Below, piece after piece: positions 16,049 to 24,310 of a DNA stretch of 64,000 nucleotides; the first letter of the stretch is position 1, and every line of letters starts with the position of its first letter. The DNA is from Nonomuraea helvata (GTDB lineage Bacteria > Actinomycetota > Actinomycetes > Streptosporangiales > Streptosporangiaceae). The notes beneath the pieces were generated by a model. It ran no database searches, was not told the DNA's origin, and worked only from the letters and a program-made list of their open reading frames with translations. Position numbers and translations under genes: made by a program. The stretch covers positions 2,418,001 to 2,482,000 of the forward strand of contig NZ_BAAAXV010000009.1 of assembly GCF_039535785.1 (NCBI RefSeq), in the 5' to 3' direction.

Positions 16049-17176
16049 ATGCGGCGAATGCTGATCGCGTTGGGTTCGGTCCTCGTGCTGGCACCCGTGC
16101 CGGCCGCGGCCGCCGCACCGTCCTACACGCTGCCCGAGACGGTCGTCACCGCCACGGTGAACCGCGACGGCACGGTGAAGGTGGTCGAGGACCACACGTT
16201 CCGGTTCTCGGCCGCCGGCCACGGGGCCTACGTCGACATCCCGCGCCTGGGCGGGACCGAGGTGGAGAACGTCACGGTCGGCGAAGGCCAGGCCCAGTAC
16301 CGTGCCGAGGGGACGCCGGAGCTGAACGTGGAGCGTCCGGGGGAGACGTTCGCGGAGGGCGACTGCACGGACGGGCCGCATCGGGTGGTCTGGTACTTCT
16401 CCGCCGAGCCCGGGAGCACGCACACGTTCCGGCTGGCGTACACGCTGAAGAGCGCGGTCACGGCGTACAAGAAGCACGCGTTCCTGCACCTCCCGCTCTG
16501 GGGCAGCGGCTGGAAGGGCGGGCTGGACGAGCTGCGGGTCTCGGTACGGCTGCCGCGAGCCGCCAAGGGCGGCCACGAGCAGTACCGGGCGTACGGACGC
16601 TCGGACAGCGGCTTCAAGCCCGCCCTCTCCAAGGACAGGCGGACCGTCACCGGCACCGCCCGGGACGTGGCCGCCGGGCATCCCGTCTCGCTCGACCTGG
16701 CCTTCCCCACTGCCCAGCTGACCGACGTGACCCCTCAGAAGGGGACCGGCGCGGCCAGGCTGGCCAAGCTCGGGAAGAGCGTGCCAGAGGCGGCCACGAC
16801 CTCTGAGTGCGTGCTGGAGGGCTCTGCGGCGGAGCAGGACTACGAACCGCTCGACGCGTTCTCAGACACCGGCTCCTCGCCCACGGAGTCCACCGGGTGG
16901 ATGGGCATCATGTTCGTGCTGATCCTGATCATCGCCGTGGTGTCCCTGCTGGCCAGGGCCGGCCGAGCGGGAGGGTGGTCCTCCGGGACGTCACGCCCGC
17001 GCTCCTATCACCGGCACACTTACCACTCGCACACCACCTGGAGCAGCGGTTCCGACAGTTCCAGCAGCTCCAGCAGCTCCGGCAGCTACGACTTCGGCAG
17101 CTCGGGCGGCTCCAGCAGCTCCGACTCGGGCAGCTCCGGCAGCAGCTCCAGCGACGGCGGCGGCGGGGCCTGGTGA
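16049..17176 (+). CDS. DUF2207-like secreted/membrane protein with Ser/Gly-rich tail
   Basis: 375 residues from the ATG at 16049. Signal peptide (LIALGSVLVLAPVPAAAA), then a beta-rich extracellular domain of DUF2207 type (YTLPETVVTATVNRDGTVKV, VWYFSAEPGSTHTFRLAYTL). One transmembrane helix at about residues 288-308 (MGIMFVLILIIAVVSLL) and a cytoplasmic tail of His/Tyr-rich and then almost pure Ser/Gly residues follow. In many DUF2207 proteins the tail ends in such low-complexity sequence. The function is unknown. An alternative upstream start at 15977 would put about 24 non-hydrophobic residues before the signal peptide, so it is less likely. Confidence 0.75.
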   Translation: MRRMLIALGSVLVLAPVPAAAAAPSYTLPETVVTATVNRDGTVKVVEDHTFRFSAAGHGAYVDIPRLGGTEVENVTVGEGQAQYRAEGTPELNVERPGETFAEGDCTDGPHRVVWYFSAEPGSTHTFRLAYTLKSAVTAYKKHAFLHLPLWGSGWKGGLDELRVSVRLPRAAKGGHEQYRAYGRSDSGFKPALSKDRRTVTGTARDVAAGHPVSLDLAFPTAQLTDVTPQKGTGAARLAKLGKSVPEAATTSECVLEGSAAEQDYEPLDAFSDTGSSPTESTGWMGIMFVLILIIAVVSLLARAGRAGGWSSGTSRPRSYHRHTYHSHTTWSSGSDSSSSSSSSGSYDFGSSGGSSSSDSGSSGSSSSDGGGGAW

Positions 17177-17349
17177 GCCGTTAATTCGGTTGCGCCGGGT
17201 TTCGGCAAGCCCATACGGTTACGGACATGCGCCTTTACCTGTAATTCGCACTCAGCAGCGAAACCGCCTCAGTCCACCCAGACGCGGCAGCTGTGCATGT
17301 CGAGCGGCCTCCACGAGCCGCGTCGCGAGTTACGTAGAGGAGCTTCCTT

Positions 17350-17469
17350 ATGCGAGTTCGTTCAGCCAAGAAGAAGAACCGGCCCGAGTTGCCCGCGCCA
17401 CGGCAAATGCCCAGGATGCCGCAACGCCCGGTCGCGCCACCCAGGCGCATCCCGTCCAAGGGCCGCTGA
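17350..17469 (+). CDS. Possible small basic proline-rich protein (39 aa)
   Basis: ATG at 17350 has AGAGGAG 8 bases upstream and opens a 39-codon frame rich in Arg, Lys and Pro (starts MRVRSAKKKNRPELP, ends RIPSKGR). It is followed within 25 bp by a strong terminator hairpin, as expected for the end of a real transcript. No family is recognised. A short gene of this composition could be a nucleic-acid-binding peptide, or the frame could be chance. Confidence 0.35.
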   Translation: MRVRSAKKKNRPELPAPRQMPRMPQRPVAPPRRIPSKGR

Positions 17470-17493
17470 GACAACTACCCGGGATGGTAGTTA

Positions 17494-17538
17494 GCGAGCG
17501 CCGCCTCCACCGTACGCCAGGAGGCGGCGCTCGCCTTT
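17494..17538. terminator. Strong bidirectional intrinsic terminator
   Basis: A perfect 15-bp stem: GCGAGCGCCGCCTCC at 17494-17508 pairs with GGAGGCGGCGCTCGC at 17520-17534, with an 11-base loop, followed by CTTTTC. It sits 5 bp from the stop of the sigma-factor gene on the other strand and downstream of the small open frame. Confidence 0.8.
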
Positions 17539-18450
17539 TCACCAGGCGGTGAGCTTCTCGGGGTTGCGCATGGCCCAGAGGTGTTCGATGCGACCGTTCG
17601 CGATTCTCGCCGAGGCCACGGCGAGGACCTGCCCTGCCTCATCCCGGACCACGAGCCCCGGCTGTCCGTTCACGGTGGTCGTCTGCACGGTCATCGTGGG
17701 TTGCCGCTGCCGCACGCCGAGGATGAACCGGGCGATCCGTTCGGCCCCCTTGATGGGCTCGGCTGCCGCGCTGGCGCGGCCGCCGCCGTCGGTGATGGCG
17801 GTCGCGTCCGGGTCGAGCAGTTCGACGAGGGTCGTCAGGTCACCGCTCTCCCATGCCGACTTGAACGCGGTGACGATGCGCGTGCGCTCCTCCGAAGGCA
17901 CGTGGTCGTCGCCGCGTTCCCGTACGCGACGGCGTGCCGATGAGGCGAGCTTGCGGCAGGCCTGCGGCGATCGGCCCACGATGTCGCCGATCTCGACGAA
18001 GGTGTACGCGAACACGTCGTGCAGGACGAACGCGACCCGCTCGGCCGGAGTCATCGAGTCGAGCACGACGAGCAGCGCCATGCTGATCGACTCGTCCAGC
18101 GAGACCCGGTCGGCCGGATCGTCCGCTCTGTCGGAGACGGCCTGGCTGGTCCACCGGGTCGAGGTCGGAACAGGCTCAGGCAGCCACTCGCCCACGTACC
18201 GTTCGCGCCTGGCTCGCGCGGAGCCGAGAACGTCGAGGCAGATCCTGCTCACCGTCGTGACGAGCCAGCCGGTCGGGGAGACGATCTCGGCCCGCCGCGG
18301 CCCCGGCAGGGCGTACCACCGCGTGTAGGCCTCCTGAACGGCGTCCTCCGCCTCCGACACCGAACCGAGCAGACGGTAGGCGACGCTCATGAGCACCCCT
18401 CGGTCCACCGCCGGCAACGTCATTCTCTCCGCTTCTGCCAATGGACTCAT
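17539..18450 (-). CDS. ECF RNA polymerase sigma factor, ECF41/SigJ type
   Basis: 303 residues from ATG 18450. ATG 18423 (294 residues) has a GGAGAGA site directly before it and is equally possible; longer readings start upstream of the mapped promoter motif. Region 2 (AYRLLGSVSEAEDAVQEAYTRW), the ECF41 hallmark WLPEPV, region 4 (VAFVLHDVFAYTFVEIGDIV), then a SnoaL-like C-terminal domain with the second hallmark DGGGR and a terminal NPEKL. In ECF41 factors the C-terminal domain modulates activity and no separate anti-sigma factor is used. The divergent DoxX gene is the predicted target, through a matching promoter. Confidence 0.92.
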   Translation of the reverse strand: MSPLAEAERMTLPAVDRGVLMSVAYRLLGSVSEAEDAVQEAYTRWYALPGPRRAEIVSPTGWLVTTVSRICLDVLGSARARRERYVGEWLPEPVPTSTRWTSQAVSDRADDPADRVSLDESISMALLVVLDSMTPAERVAFVLHDVFAYTFVEIGDIVGRSPQACRKLASSARRRVRERGDDHVPSEERTRIVTAFKSAWESGDLTTLVELLDPDATAITDGGGRASAAAEPIKGAERIARFILGVRQRQPTMTVQTTTVNGQPGLVVRDEAGQVLAVASARIANGRIEHLWAMRNPEKLTAW

Positions 18451-18462
18451 CACGACAGTAAT

Positions 18463-18489
18463 GACGAAACACCATCTCCAAGTGTGAGG
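18463..18489 (-). promoter_or_regulatory. ECF41-type promoter of the sigma factor gene
   Basis: Read on the minus strand: CCTCACA, 16 bases, CGTC. This is close to the ECF41 consensus (TGTCACA-N16-CGTC). The -10 element ends 13 bp before ATG 18450, so the gene is likely autoregulated, and any start codon upstream of 18456 is ruled out for this transcript. Confidence 0.65.
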
Positions 18490-18512
18490 CGACACCGACC
18501 CCCGGCGGACGA

Positions 18513-18539
18513 CCTCACACTTCACGCGGCTGCGTCGTC
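18513..18539 (+). promoter_or_regulatory. ECF41-type promoter of the DoxX gene
   Basis: CCTCACA (18513-18519), 16 bases, CGTC (18536-18539), identical in both boxes and spacing to the divergent promoter. The ATG of the DoxX gene is only 8 bases beyond, so the transcript is probably leaderless. The two -35 regions form a perfect 10-bp inverted repeat (AAGTGTGAGG ... CCTCACACTT). Confidence 0.65.
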
Positions 18540-18547
18540 CCCTGCAC

Positions 18548-18889
18548 ATGTCGATCGCTTACGTCACGCTGGCCGTCGTCACCATCACGGCCAACCTGGG
18601 GATTGCCGTCGCCGACTTCGCCCGCGCCAAGTTCGTCCTGGCCAACGCCGCCGAGGTGAATGTCCCCCAGGCGTGGCTGCCGACGCTGGGCGCGCTCAAG
18701 GCCGCCGGCTCGGCGGGCCTGCTGCTGGGGCTGCTCGGCGTGCCCGCCGTCGGACGCATGGCGGCCGCCGGCCTCGTGCTGTTCTTCGTGGGCGCCGTCG
18801 TCGCCCATGTGCGGGCGCGGGCGTACGGCAAGATCGCTTTCCCGGGGCTCTTCCTCGCGCTGGCGATCGCGACATTCACTCTCACATGA
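18548..18889 (+). CDS. DoxX-family small membrane protein
   Basis: 113 residues with four predicted transmembrane helices and a DoxX-like sequence (GALKAAGSAGLLLGLLGVP, HVRARAYGK). DoxX-like proteins are often encoded next to ECF41 sigma factors and are tied to redox or quinone-related stress. The matching ECF41 promoter 8 bases before the ATG makes it the direct target of the divergent sigma factor. There is no Shine-Dalgarno, consistent with leaderless translation. Confidence 0.85.
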   Translation: MSIAYVTLAVVTITANLGIAVADFARAKFVLANAAEVNVPQAWLPTLGALKAAGSAGLLLGLLGVPAVGRMAAAGLVLFFVGAVVAHVRARAYGKIAFPGLFLALAIATFTLT

Positions 18890-18968
18890 CGGCTATCGCT
18901 TTCCGTAATCATTGATTACTCAGTGCTATCGTCGGGGGGTCATGTCGTCATGATTGTCGGGGGGAACG

Positions 18969-19361
18969 TTGCGGACATTCGTACGGATCGCCGTAATAGC
19001 CGTAATGGGCTGCAGTGCATTGCTGGCCGCGAACGCCGCGTCGGCCTCCACGCCGCCTCGCGAGAAATCCCTGCTCGCCGGCCTGTTCGGCGCTGACCTC
19101 GGTTCGGTGGTGAGCGCGCTCCCCAGCGTTTTCTGCGGCAATCGACTGGTGAACTACAACTCGCCGGCGCCCAATTCGCCGACGAAGTGCATCAACGGCC
19201 CGGAGAACTCTGGAAACTCCACCAACAGCGGCAACTACCACAATGACGGAAATCCCATCAACAGCGGTAACTTCTCGAATACCAATGGCTCCACCGCCAG
19301 CAGCAACACCATCAATGGCGGCAACACCGCCAATGGCTCCCAGCGGCTCGGTGGCCGGTGA
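18969..19361 (+). CDS. Secreted Asn/Gly/Ser-repeat protein, first of a tandem pair
   Basis: 130 residues from TTG 18969 (GGGGGGA lies upstream; another TTG at 18954 is possible). Signal peptide with cleavage near ASAST, a short region with one Cys pair (FCGNRL ... KCING), then NSGN-type repeats (NSGNSTNSGNYHNDGN, INSGNFSNTNGST, NTINGGNTANGSQ). I do not recognise a named family; the repeats recall the Asn-Gly-rich tails of mycobacterial PPE-MPTR proteins without homology being clear. The stop overlaps the next start (GTGA), so the two are translated together. Possible role: a surface or aerial-structure protein (speculative). Confidence 0.65.
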   Translation: MRTFVRIAVIAVMGCSALLAANAASASTPPREKSLLAGLFGADLGSVVSALPSVFCGNRLVNYNSPAPNSPTKCINGPENSGNSTNSGNYHNDGNPINSGNFSNTNGSTASSNTINGGNTANGSQRLGGR

Positions 19362-19624
19362 TACGCAGGGCAGGAGCGGTCGTGTGCTATCTCGGGCTGA
19401 TGATGGCGACGACCGCGATGTCGATGCCGCACGCAGCTCATAGGGACGGCGGCAACTCCTGGAACAGCGGAAACTACTGGAGCAAGGGCCGCCAGATCAA
19501 CAGCGGCAACTTCTCGTTCGCGAAGAACTCCCCGAAGAGCAACAACGTCCACGGTGGATCGAACTTCGCCAACGGCTTCCAGTGCTTCATCGAGCGCAAG
19601 AGCATCGTCAAGCGGGGCTGTTGA
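19358..19624 (+). CDS. Secreted Asn/Gly/Ser-repeat protein, second of a tandem pair
   Basis: 88 residues from a GTG that overlaps the preceding stop. Short signal peptide (VCYLGLMMATTAMSMPHAA), then NSWNSGNYWSKGRQINSGNF and NNVHGGSNFANGFQ. These align with the first protein in the same order (SGNY, INSGNFS, NN-x-x-GG-x-x-ANG-x-Q). It ends in a Cys-containing basic tail (FIERKSIVKRGC). A duplicated secreted pair of unknown function. The last 17 bp overlap the convergent MFS gene. Confidence 0.6.
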   Translation: MIRRAGAVVCYLGLMMATTAMSMPHAAHRDGGNSWNSGNYWSKGRQINSGNFSFAKNSPKSNNVHGGSNFANGFQCFIERKSIVKRGC

Positions 19625-20858
19625 CCGGCGTCCTCGCCGGTCGCAGCGCGCCCGCCAGGGCCAGCGCGACCAGGACCCCGGCGCCGCCCGCCACCGCGAT
19701 CGCGGGCCCTGGTGCGAGCACCTCGCCCAGCGCTCCGACCAGCGCCGCCCCGGCCGCCTGGCCCGTCATCAGCCCGGAGGACTGCAGCCCGAACGCCTGG
19801 CCCCGCACCTCCTCCGGCACCGACTCCACGAACCGCCGCTGCAGCCCGAGCTGGTACGACAGCCCCGCGGTCGCCACCGCGGCCAGCACGGCCGCCCACG
19901 CGATCCCCGGCCCGAGCGCGAAGCCCAGCCAGGGCACGCCGAGCAGCACCGCCAGCGGCAACGAAAGCCGCTCCCGCAGCCCCGGCGCGGCGAACCTGCC
20001 CACCGCGAACTCCCCGACCGCCATCCCGCCGGCAGCGGCCGCGAGCACCGCCCCGGCCTGACCCTGCCCGCCCAGGTACGGCACGACCATGGCCTCGGCC
20101 CCGGCCAGGCACACGCACGGCAGCCACCCGGCCAGCAGCAGCCCGCGCACCCGCCTGTCGGCCAGCAACTGCCGGTTCACTCGCACCGTCTCACGTATCG
20201 CGCCCGCCTTGGTTGTGCCCGGCCTCTTCTCACGTGCCGCGCCCACTTCGGCCGTGCCTGCTTCGGTCGTGCCGCGCGCCGGTCGGTACGGCAGCCCGAC
20301 CCTGAGCACCACGGCCGCCACCACGGACAGGCCCGCGGTCACGGCCAGCGCCCCGGTGGGTCCTGCCCAGGCCAGAAACGCGCCCCCGGCCGCCAGCCCG
20401 ACGATCTGCGCGCTCGCGGAGGCCACGTTCAGCAGCGACCGCCCCAGCACGAACGCGTCCCCCGGCAGCACTTCGGGGAGCATCGCCGCCCGCGCGGCGA
20501 AGAACACCGGCGAGAACAGCCCCGTGACCAGAACCAGCGCCAGCATCGCCCACACCGGCAGCCCCGCGTACGCCAGCAGCAGGCAGGTCACCGCCCTGAC
20601 CAACTCGCCGGCCACCATCAGCGCTCGCGGCGGTATCCGGTCGGCCAGCGAGAGCAGGAACAACCCGCCGAGGACGAAGGGCAGCCAACCGACCATGTAG
20701 GCGGCGGCCGACAGGCCGGGGGAGCCGGTCTGCGCGTACACCAGCACGGACATGGCCAGCATCTTGATCGAGTCGCCGCCGACCAGCAGCGCGAAGCTGC
20801 CGAACAGCACCCTGAACTCCCTGACGGCGAACACCTCGCCGAACGTCGCCGCTTTCAC
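19608..20858 (-). CDS. MFS transporter (drug-efflux type)
   Basis: 416 residues from GTG 20858 (GTG 20864 also possible). The longer open frame upstream is antisense to the regulator gene. About 12 hydrophobic segments, with the MFS loop motif LADRIPPRALMVAGE between helices 2 and 3, and a long cytoplasmic central loop (RPARGTTEAGTAEVGAAREK). A DHA3-like effluxer. It is divergent from a DUF5937/ArsR-type regulator across 58 bp with a palindrome, so it is probably the regulated pump. Confidence 0.85.
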   Translation of the reverse strand: MKAATFGEVFAVREFRVLFGSFALLVGGDSIKMLAMSVLVYAQTGSPGLSAAAYMVGWLPFVLGGLFLLSLADRIPPRALMVAGELVRAVTCLLLAYAGLPVWAMLALVLVTGLFSPVFFAARAAMLPEVLPGDAFVLGRSLLNVASASAQIVGLAAGGAFLAWAGPTGALAVTAGLSVVAAVVLRVGLPYRPARGTTEAGTAEVGAAREKRPGTTKAGAIRETVRVNRQLLADRRVRGLLLAGWLPCVCLAGAEAMVVPYLGGQGQAGAVLAAAAGGMAVGEFAVGRFAAPGLRERLSLPLAVLLGVPWLGFALGPGIAWAAVLAAVATAGLSYQLGLQRRFVESVPEEVRGQAFGLQSSGLMTGQAAGAALVGALGEVLAPGPAIAVAGGAGVLVALALAGALRPARTPVNSPA

Positions 20859-20897
20859 GCCCACGATGCTCGGACCGGCCCGGCGAATTGGCGACTG

Positions 20898-20915
20898 TTT
20901 CGGATATAACCGAAA
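20898..20915. promoter_or_regulatory. Palindromic operator between MFS pump and ArsR-like regulator
   Basis: TTTCGG-ATATAA-CCGAAA is a perfect 6-bp inverted repeat with a TATA-containing centre that may itself be a -10 element. It ends 1 bp before the GTG of the regulator, so binding there would block both divergent promoters. Confidence 0.6.
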
Positions 20916-20916
20916 G

Positions 20917-21891
20917 GTGCTCGTAACGATCGAGGTCACCCCGCAGGACCTGGTGGCCAGCAGGTTCGCGATCTCCCCGCTGATCGAGACCATGCACGCG
21001 CAGTGGGTGCTGGCGGGCCGGGTCGAGGCGGGCGTGCACGGCCCGTGGGCCGCGCGGTGGCGGGGGACGTACCGGGAGCTCGAACGCGCCCACCCCGCGC
21101 TGCGGGCCGTGGCTGCGATCAGCGGCAACAAGGGAGACGCGAACGTCGACTTCATCGCGCCGCCGCCCACGGCGGTGGACGTGCCGTTCGAGTCGGAGCT
21201 GGCCGCCATGCGGGCGACGCCGCTGGAGCAGGCCCACGCGGAGATCGCCAGGGCACTGGCCGGGCGGCCCGTGACGGGATGGGTCCGGGACCTGCTGGCG
21301 GGGCCGCGGGTGGTGGAGCGGGTCGCGGACGCGTACGAGGCGCTCTGGACGGAGATCATCTCCCACGACTGGCCGCGCTTCCGCGCGATCCTGCAGCGGG
21401 ACGTGGCCCATCGGGCGGGACGGCTGGCGGCCTACGGCTGGGCGGCGGCACTGGAGGACCTCAGCCCGCGCGTCCACTGGCGTCCGCGGGGCCAGATCGA
21501 GATCGAGATGATCTTCTCCAGCGGGCTGCACCGGCTCGACGGCAAGGGGCTGCTCTTCATGCCCTCGGCGTTCACGACCCGCATCGGCGCCTACCTGGAG
21601 GACGCCTGGCCGTACGCGATGATCTATCCCGCCAGGGGCACCGGGGTCACGCCGGCGGCGCCCGACGCCGACCTGTCCACGCTGATCGGCCGCAGCCGCG
21701 CCCGCATCCTCGCCGAGTTGACCGAGCCCGCCACCACCACGCAGCTCGCGGCCCTGCTCGGGCAGAGCCTGGGCACCACGGGCGGCCATCTGTCGGCGCT
21801 GCGCCGGACGGGCCTGATCGTGGGCACTCGCGTCGGCCGCGGCGTCCTGTACGCGCGCACGCCGCTCGGCGACGCCCTGGTCAATCGCTGA
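20917..21891 (+). CDS. ArsR-like winged-helix regulator with DUF5937 domain
   Basis: 324 residues from GTG 20917, with no room for a leader after the palindrome. The N-terminal 200 residues match the DUF5937 type (FAISPLIETMHAQWVLAG, RGQIEIEMIFSSGLHRLDG). The C-terminal winged helix is SRARILAELTEPATTTQLAALLG, LGTTGGHLSALRRTGLI, RGVLYARTPLG. Such proteins are typically divergent from MFS pumps, as here. The signal is unknown. Confidence 0.82.
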   Translation: MLVTIEVTPQDLVASRFAISPLIETMHAQWVLAGRVEAGVHGPWAARWRGTYRELERAHPALRAVAAISGNKGDANVDFIAPPPTAVDVPFESELAAMRATPLEQAHAEIARALAGRPVTGWVRDLLAGPRVVERVADAYEALWTEIISHDWPRFRAILQRDVAHRAGRLAAYGWAAALEDLSPRVHWRPRGQIEIEMIFSSGLHRLDGKGLLFMPSAFTTRIGAYLEDAWPYAMIYPARGTGVTPAAPDADLSTLIGRSRARILAELTEPATTTQLAALLGQSLGTTGGHLSALRRTGLIVGTRVGRGVLYARTPLGDALVNR

Positions 21892-22257
21892 CGTTCTCAG
21901 CCGCCGTTCATGTTCTCCCCAGGTTCCCGAAAGCGCACGTCGCGGCGAACTACGACGCGGGCCGCTCGACCAGCGCTACGCCACGATGTGGGAGGCCCTG
22001 CCGGCCGTCACGCGCTGGTGGTATGCGCTGACCAAGACCATGGGCCCGGCGCCGCCGCTCGCGCCCGGCATGCTCGCCCAGTCCGCCCTCATGCTGCTGC
22101 TCGCGACCTTCGTCGGGCGCGGGGCTGGGGATGGGGTCGGGCACAGGCGAGGCCGTACGGGAGAGCCCGTCCCCGCACGCCTCACAGAAGGGTCTTCCGG
22201 GCAAGCTACCGTCCAGTAAGGTGCCGTAGATTTACTGCGTAGGGTCACAATTACCGC
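21892..22257 (+). other. Intergenic region with a possible coding relic
   Basis: One plus-strand frame from about 21925 to 22219 has a protein-like sequence (ATMWEALPAVTRWWYALTKT, PGMLAQSALMLLLATFVG) but lacks a convincing start; ATG 21986 has no ribosome site. It then turns into low-quality sequence. It could be a remnant of a membrane protein. The last 60 bp before the kinase are A/T-richer and probably hold its promoter. Confidence 0.3.
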
Positions 22258-24294
22258 ATGCCATCCTTCACGCCGCTCATGCCCGGTGATCCCGGGAGGC
22301 TGGCCGGCCTGAAGCTTCTTGGCAGGCTGGGCGAGGGCGGGCAGGGCGTCGTCTATCTGGCCGAGACCCCCATGGGCGCGCACGTGGCCGTCAAGTGGCT
22401 GCGGCTCGACCAGTCCGACGACGAGAAGAGCGTCGAACGTTTCCTGCGCGAGGCGCGGATCGCCCAGCAGGTGGCGCGGTTCTGCACCGCGGCCGTGCTG
22501 AGCACGGGCGTCGAGCACGACCGTCCGTACATCATGAGCGAGTTCGTCGAGGGGCCCTCTCTGGCGCGGGTCGTCCGGAACGAAGGCCCGCGCACCGGCT
22601 CGGCGCTGGACTGGCTGGCCATCAACACCGCGTCGGCGCTGGCCGCGATCCACGCGGCCGGCGTCGTGCACCGGGACTTCAAGCCGGCCAACGTCATCAT
22701 CGCCGCCGACGGGCCGCGTGTGATCGACTTCGGCATCGCGCGGGAGCTGGGTCCCGCCACGATGACCAGCAGCACGCAGATCGGGACGCCTGCGTACATG
22801 TCTCCCGAGCAGGTGCTGGGGCATGCGGTCGGGCCCGCGGCGGACATGTTCTCCTGGGCCGGCACGATGGTCTTCGCGTCCTGCGGGCGGGCGCCGTTCG
22901 GCAACGACGTGCCGCACGCGGTGTGGGCCCGGGTGCTCAACAACGATCCCCGCCTGGGCTCGCTCGACGGGCCACTCCTCGACGTGGTGCGGGAGTGCCT
23001 CGCCAAGGATCCGGCGCAGCGGCCGACCGCCAGAGAAGTGATCATGCGGCTGCTGCGGAACCCGTCCACCGGCTCCGACCAGGACGCCACCTGGAATCCG
23101 CCTGCTCCCGACCCTCCAGAGGAGCAGGGATTCTCCGGCACCACGTGGAACCCGCCGCCTGACCAGGACATCCCCGAGGAGCGAGGCGAGCAGGCCGCTC
23201 CCCGGTCGGCGCGCAAGCCGATCATCATCGGCGCGGCCGTTCTGGCCGCTGTGCTCCTTTTCGTCTCCGGGATGGTCGCGGCCGTGGCGCTGTCGAAGCG
23301 TACGCCCACGGCCGGCGGATCCACGGCCGCGACATCGAAGAAGCCGGCTCAGACGCCGCCGCCCTCGACTCCCGCCGAGCCCGTCAAGACCACACTCCCC
23401 GGCGGCTCGCTCACCCTCTACGAATACCCGTCCGCCCCGAAGACGCTGACGGCGTACGAGATCTACGACAAGAAGTCCGATGACCGCGTGGACTACGCGA
23501 GGGAGTCGCTGCACGGCAGGTTCGCGAAGTATCCCGGCAACCTGGAGTCGCGGGTCTCGCCCAACGGGCGCTATCTGGCGGGACGGCCCGAGGATTACAC
23601 CTCGGACGGCTACGACTCGATCCTCATCGCCGACAGGGTGGCGGGATCCAGTTTCCGGGTCAAGACCGTGCGCAAGCCACTGGACAGCCCCATCCGCGCC
23701 TGGTCGAAGGACGGCACCAGGATCCTGCTGAACGTCAACAAGAAGATCAAGAAGGACTGGGTCACGGTGGGCTTCGCCGTCGTCGAGGTGGGGGCGGGAG
23801 ACCTGGCCCAGAGCAAGGTCGGCGTGGTGAACGTGGCAGACGACTCGATCCGCGGCTCCGACTTCGCCTGGGACGGCAACGAGCAGGGCGTGGCCATCGT
23901 CTACGGCAAGGACGAAGGGCTGCGCTTCTTCGACGCCTCCGGCAAGCGAACGCGGGACCTGCCGGGGGTGGGCTCGTTGCAGTCCGACGCCAGGGACATC
24001 TTCTCGCCCTCGGGCAGGACGTTCGCGACCGAATGCCCCCAGGGGCGCGACGGGGAGACCTGTCTCTGGGACACCGCCACCGGCAGGCAGATCCGCAAGT
24101 TCTCCTCCGACTGCGACAAGGTGCTCGGCTGGTACGACGAGACGCGGCTGTACTGCTGGGAGTGGGACAACGGGACCAACACCGAGCTGCAGGTCATGGA
24201 CTTCGACGGCAAGCTGGTCCGCAGGCTGTTGGAAGTCCCGCAAGAGCTGAAAGTGACCGCCTATTTCACGGACAACCCGCCCAACGGCTCCTGA
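22258..24294 (+). CDS. Membrane Ser/Thr protein kinase with beta-propeller-like sensor domain
   Basis: 678 residues. Kinase domain 1-265: glycine loop GRLGEGGQG, VAVK lysine, HRDFKPANV catalytic loop (Phe where Leu is usual), DFGIAR, and SPEQ for the APE motif. A proline-rich juxtamembrane linker, one transmembrane helix at about residues 322-345 (IIIGAAVLAAVLLFVSGMVA), then an extracytoplasmic domain of about 300 residues. That domain has repeated strand patterns such as VSPNGRYLAG, RAWSKDGTRILL and FSPSGRTFATE, as in WD40/TolB-like propellers. The presumed role is to transduce an external signal to Ser/Thr phosphorylation. It lies tail to tail with a second, related kinase. Confidence 0.9.
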   Translation: MPSFTPLMPGDPGRLAGLKLLGRLGEGGQGVVYLAETPMGAHVAVKWLRLDQSDDEKSVERFLREARIAQQVARFCTAAVLSTGVEHDRPYIMSEFVEGPSLARVVRNEGPRTGSALDWLAINTASALAAIHAAGVVHRDFKPANVIIAADGPRVIDFGIARELGPATMTSSTQIGTPAYMSPEQVLGHAVGPAADMFSWAGTMVFASCGRAPFGNDVPHAVWARVLNNDPRLGSLDGPLLDVVRECLAKDPAQRPTAREVIMRLLRNPSTGSDQDATWNPPAPDPPEEQGFSGTTWNPPPDQDIPEERGEQAAPRSARKPIIIGAAVLAAVLLFVSGMVAAVALSKRTPTAGGSTAATSKKPAQTPPPSTPAEPVKTTLPGGSLTLYEYPSAPKTLTAYEIYDKKSDDRVDYARESLHGRFAKYPGNLESRVSPNGRYLAGRPEDYTSDGYDSILIADRVAGSSFRVKTVRKPLDSPIRAWSKDGTRILLNVNKKIKKDWVTVGFAVVEVGAGDLAQSKVGVVNVADDSIRGSDFAWDGNEQGVAIVYGKDEGLRFFDASGKRTRDLPGVGSLQSDARDIFSPSGRTFATECPQGRDGETCLWDTATGRQIRKFSSDCDKVLGWYDETRLYCWEWDNGTNTELQVMDFDGKLVRRLLEVPQELKVTAYFTDNPPNGS

Positions 24295-24310
24295 CCGGGA
24301 GCGAGCGGGG

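Noticed and set aside
17030..17165. AGC-type trinucleotide repeat as a microsatellite or CRISPR-like array
   Set aside because: It encodes the Ser/Gly tail of the DUF2207-like protein with irregular units and no spacers; no CRISPR array was seen anywhere in the window.
18451..18549. Longer reading of the ECF41 sigma factor (336 residues from 18549)
   Set aside because: It would start upstream of the sigma gene's own promoter motif (18463-18489) and adds residues with no sigma similarity.
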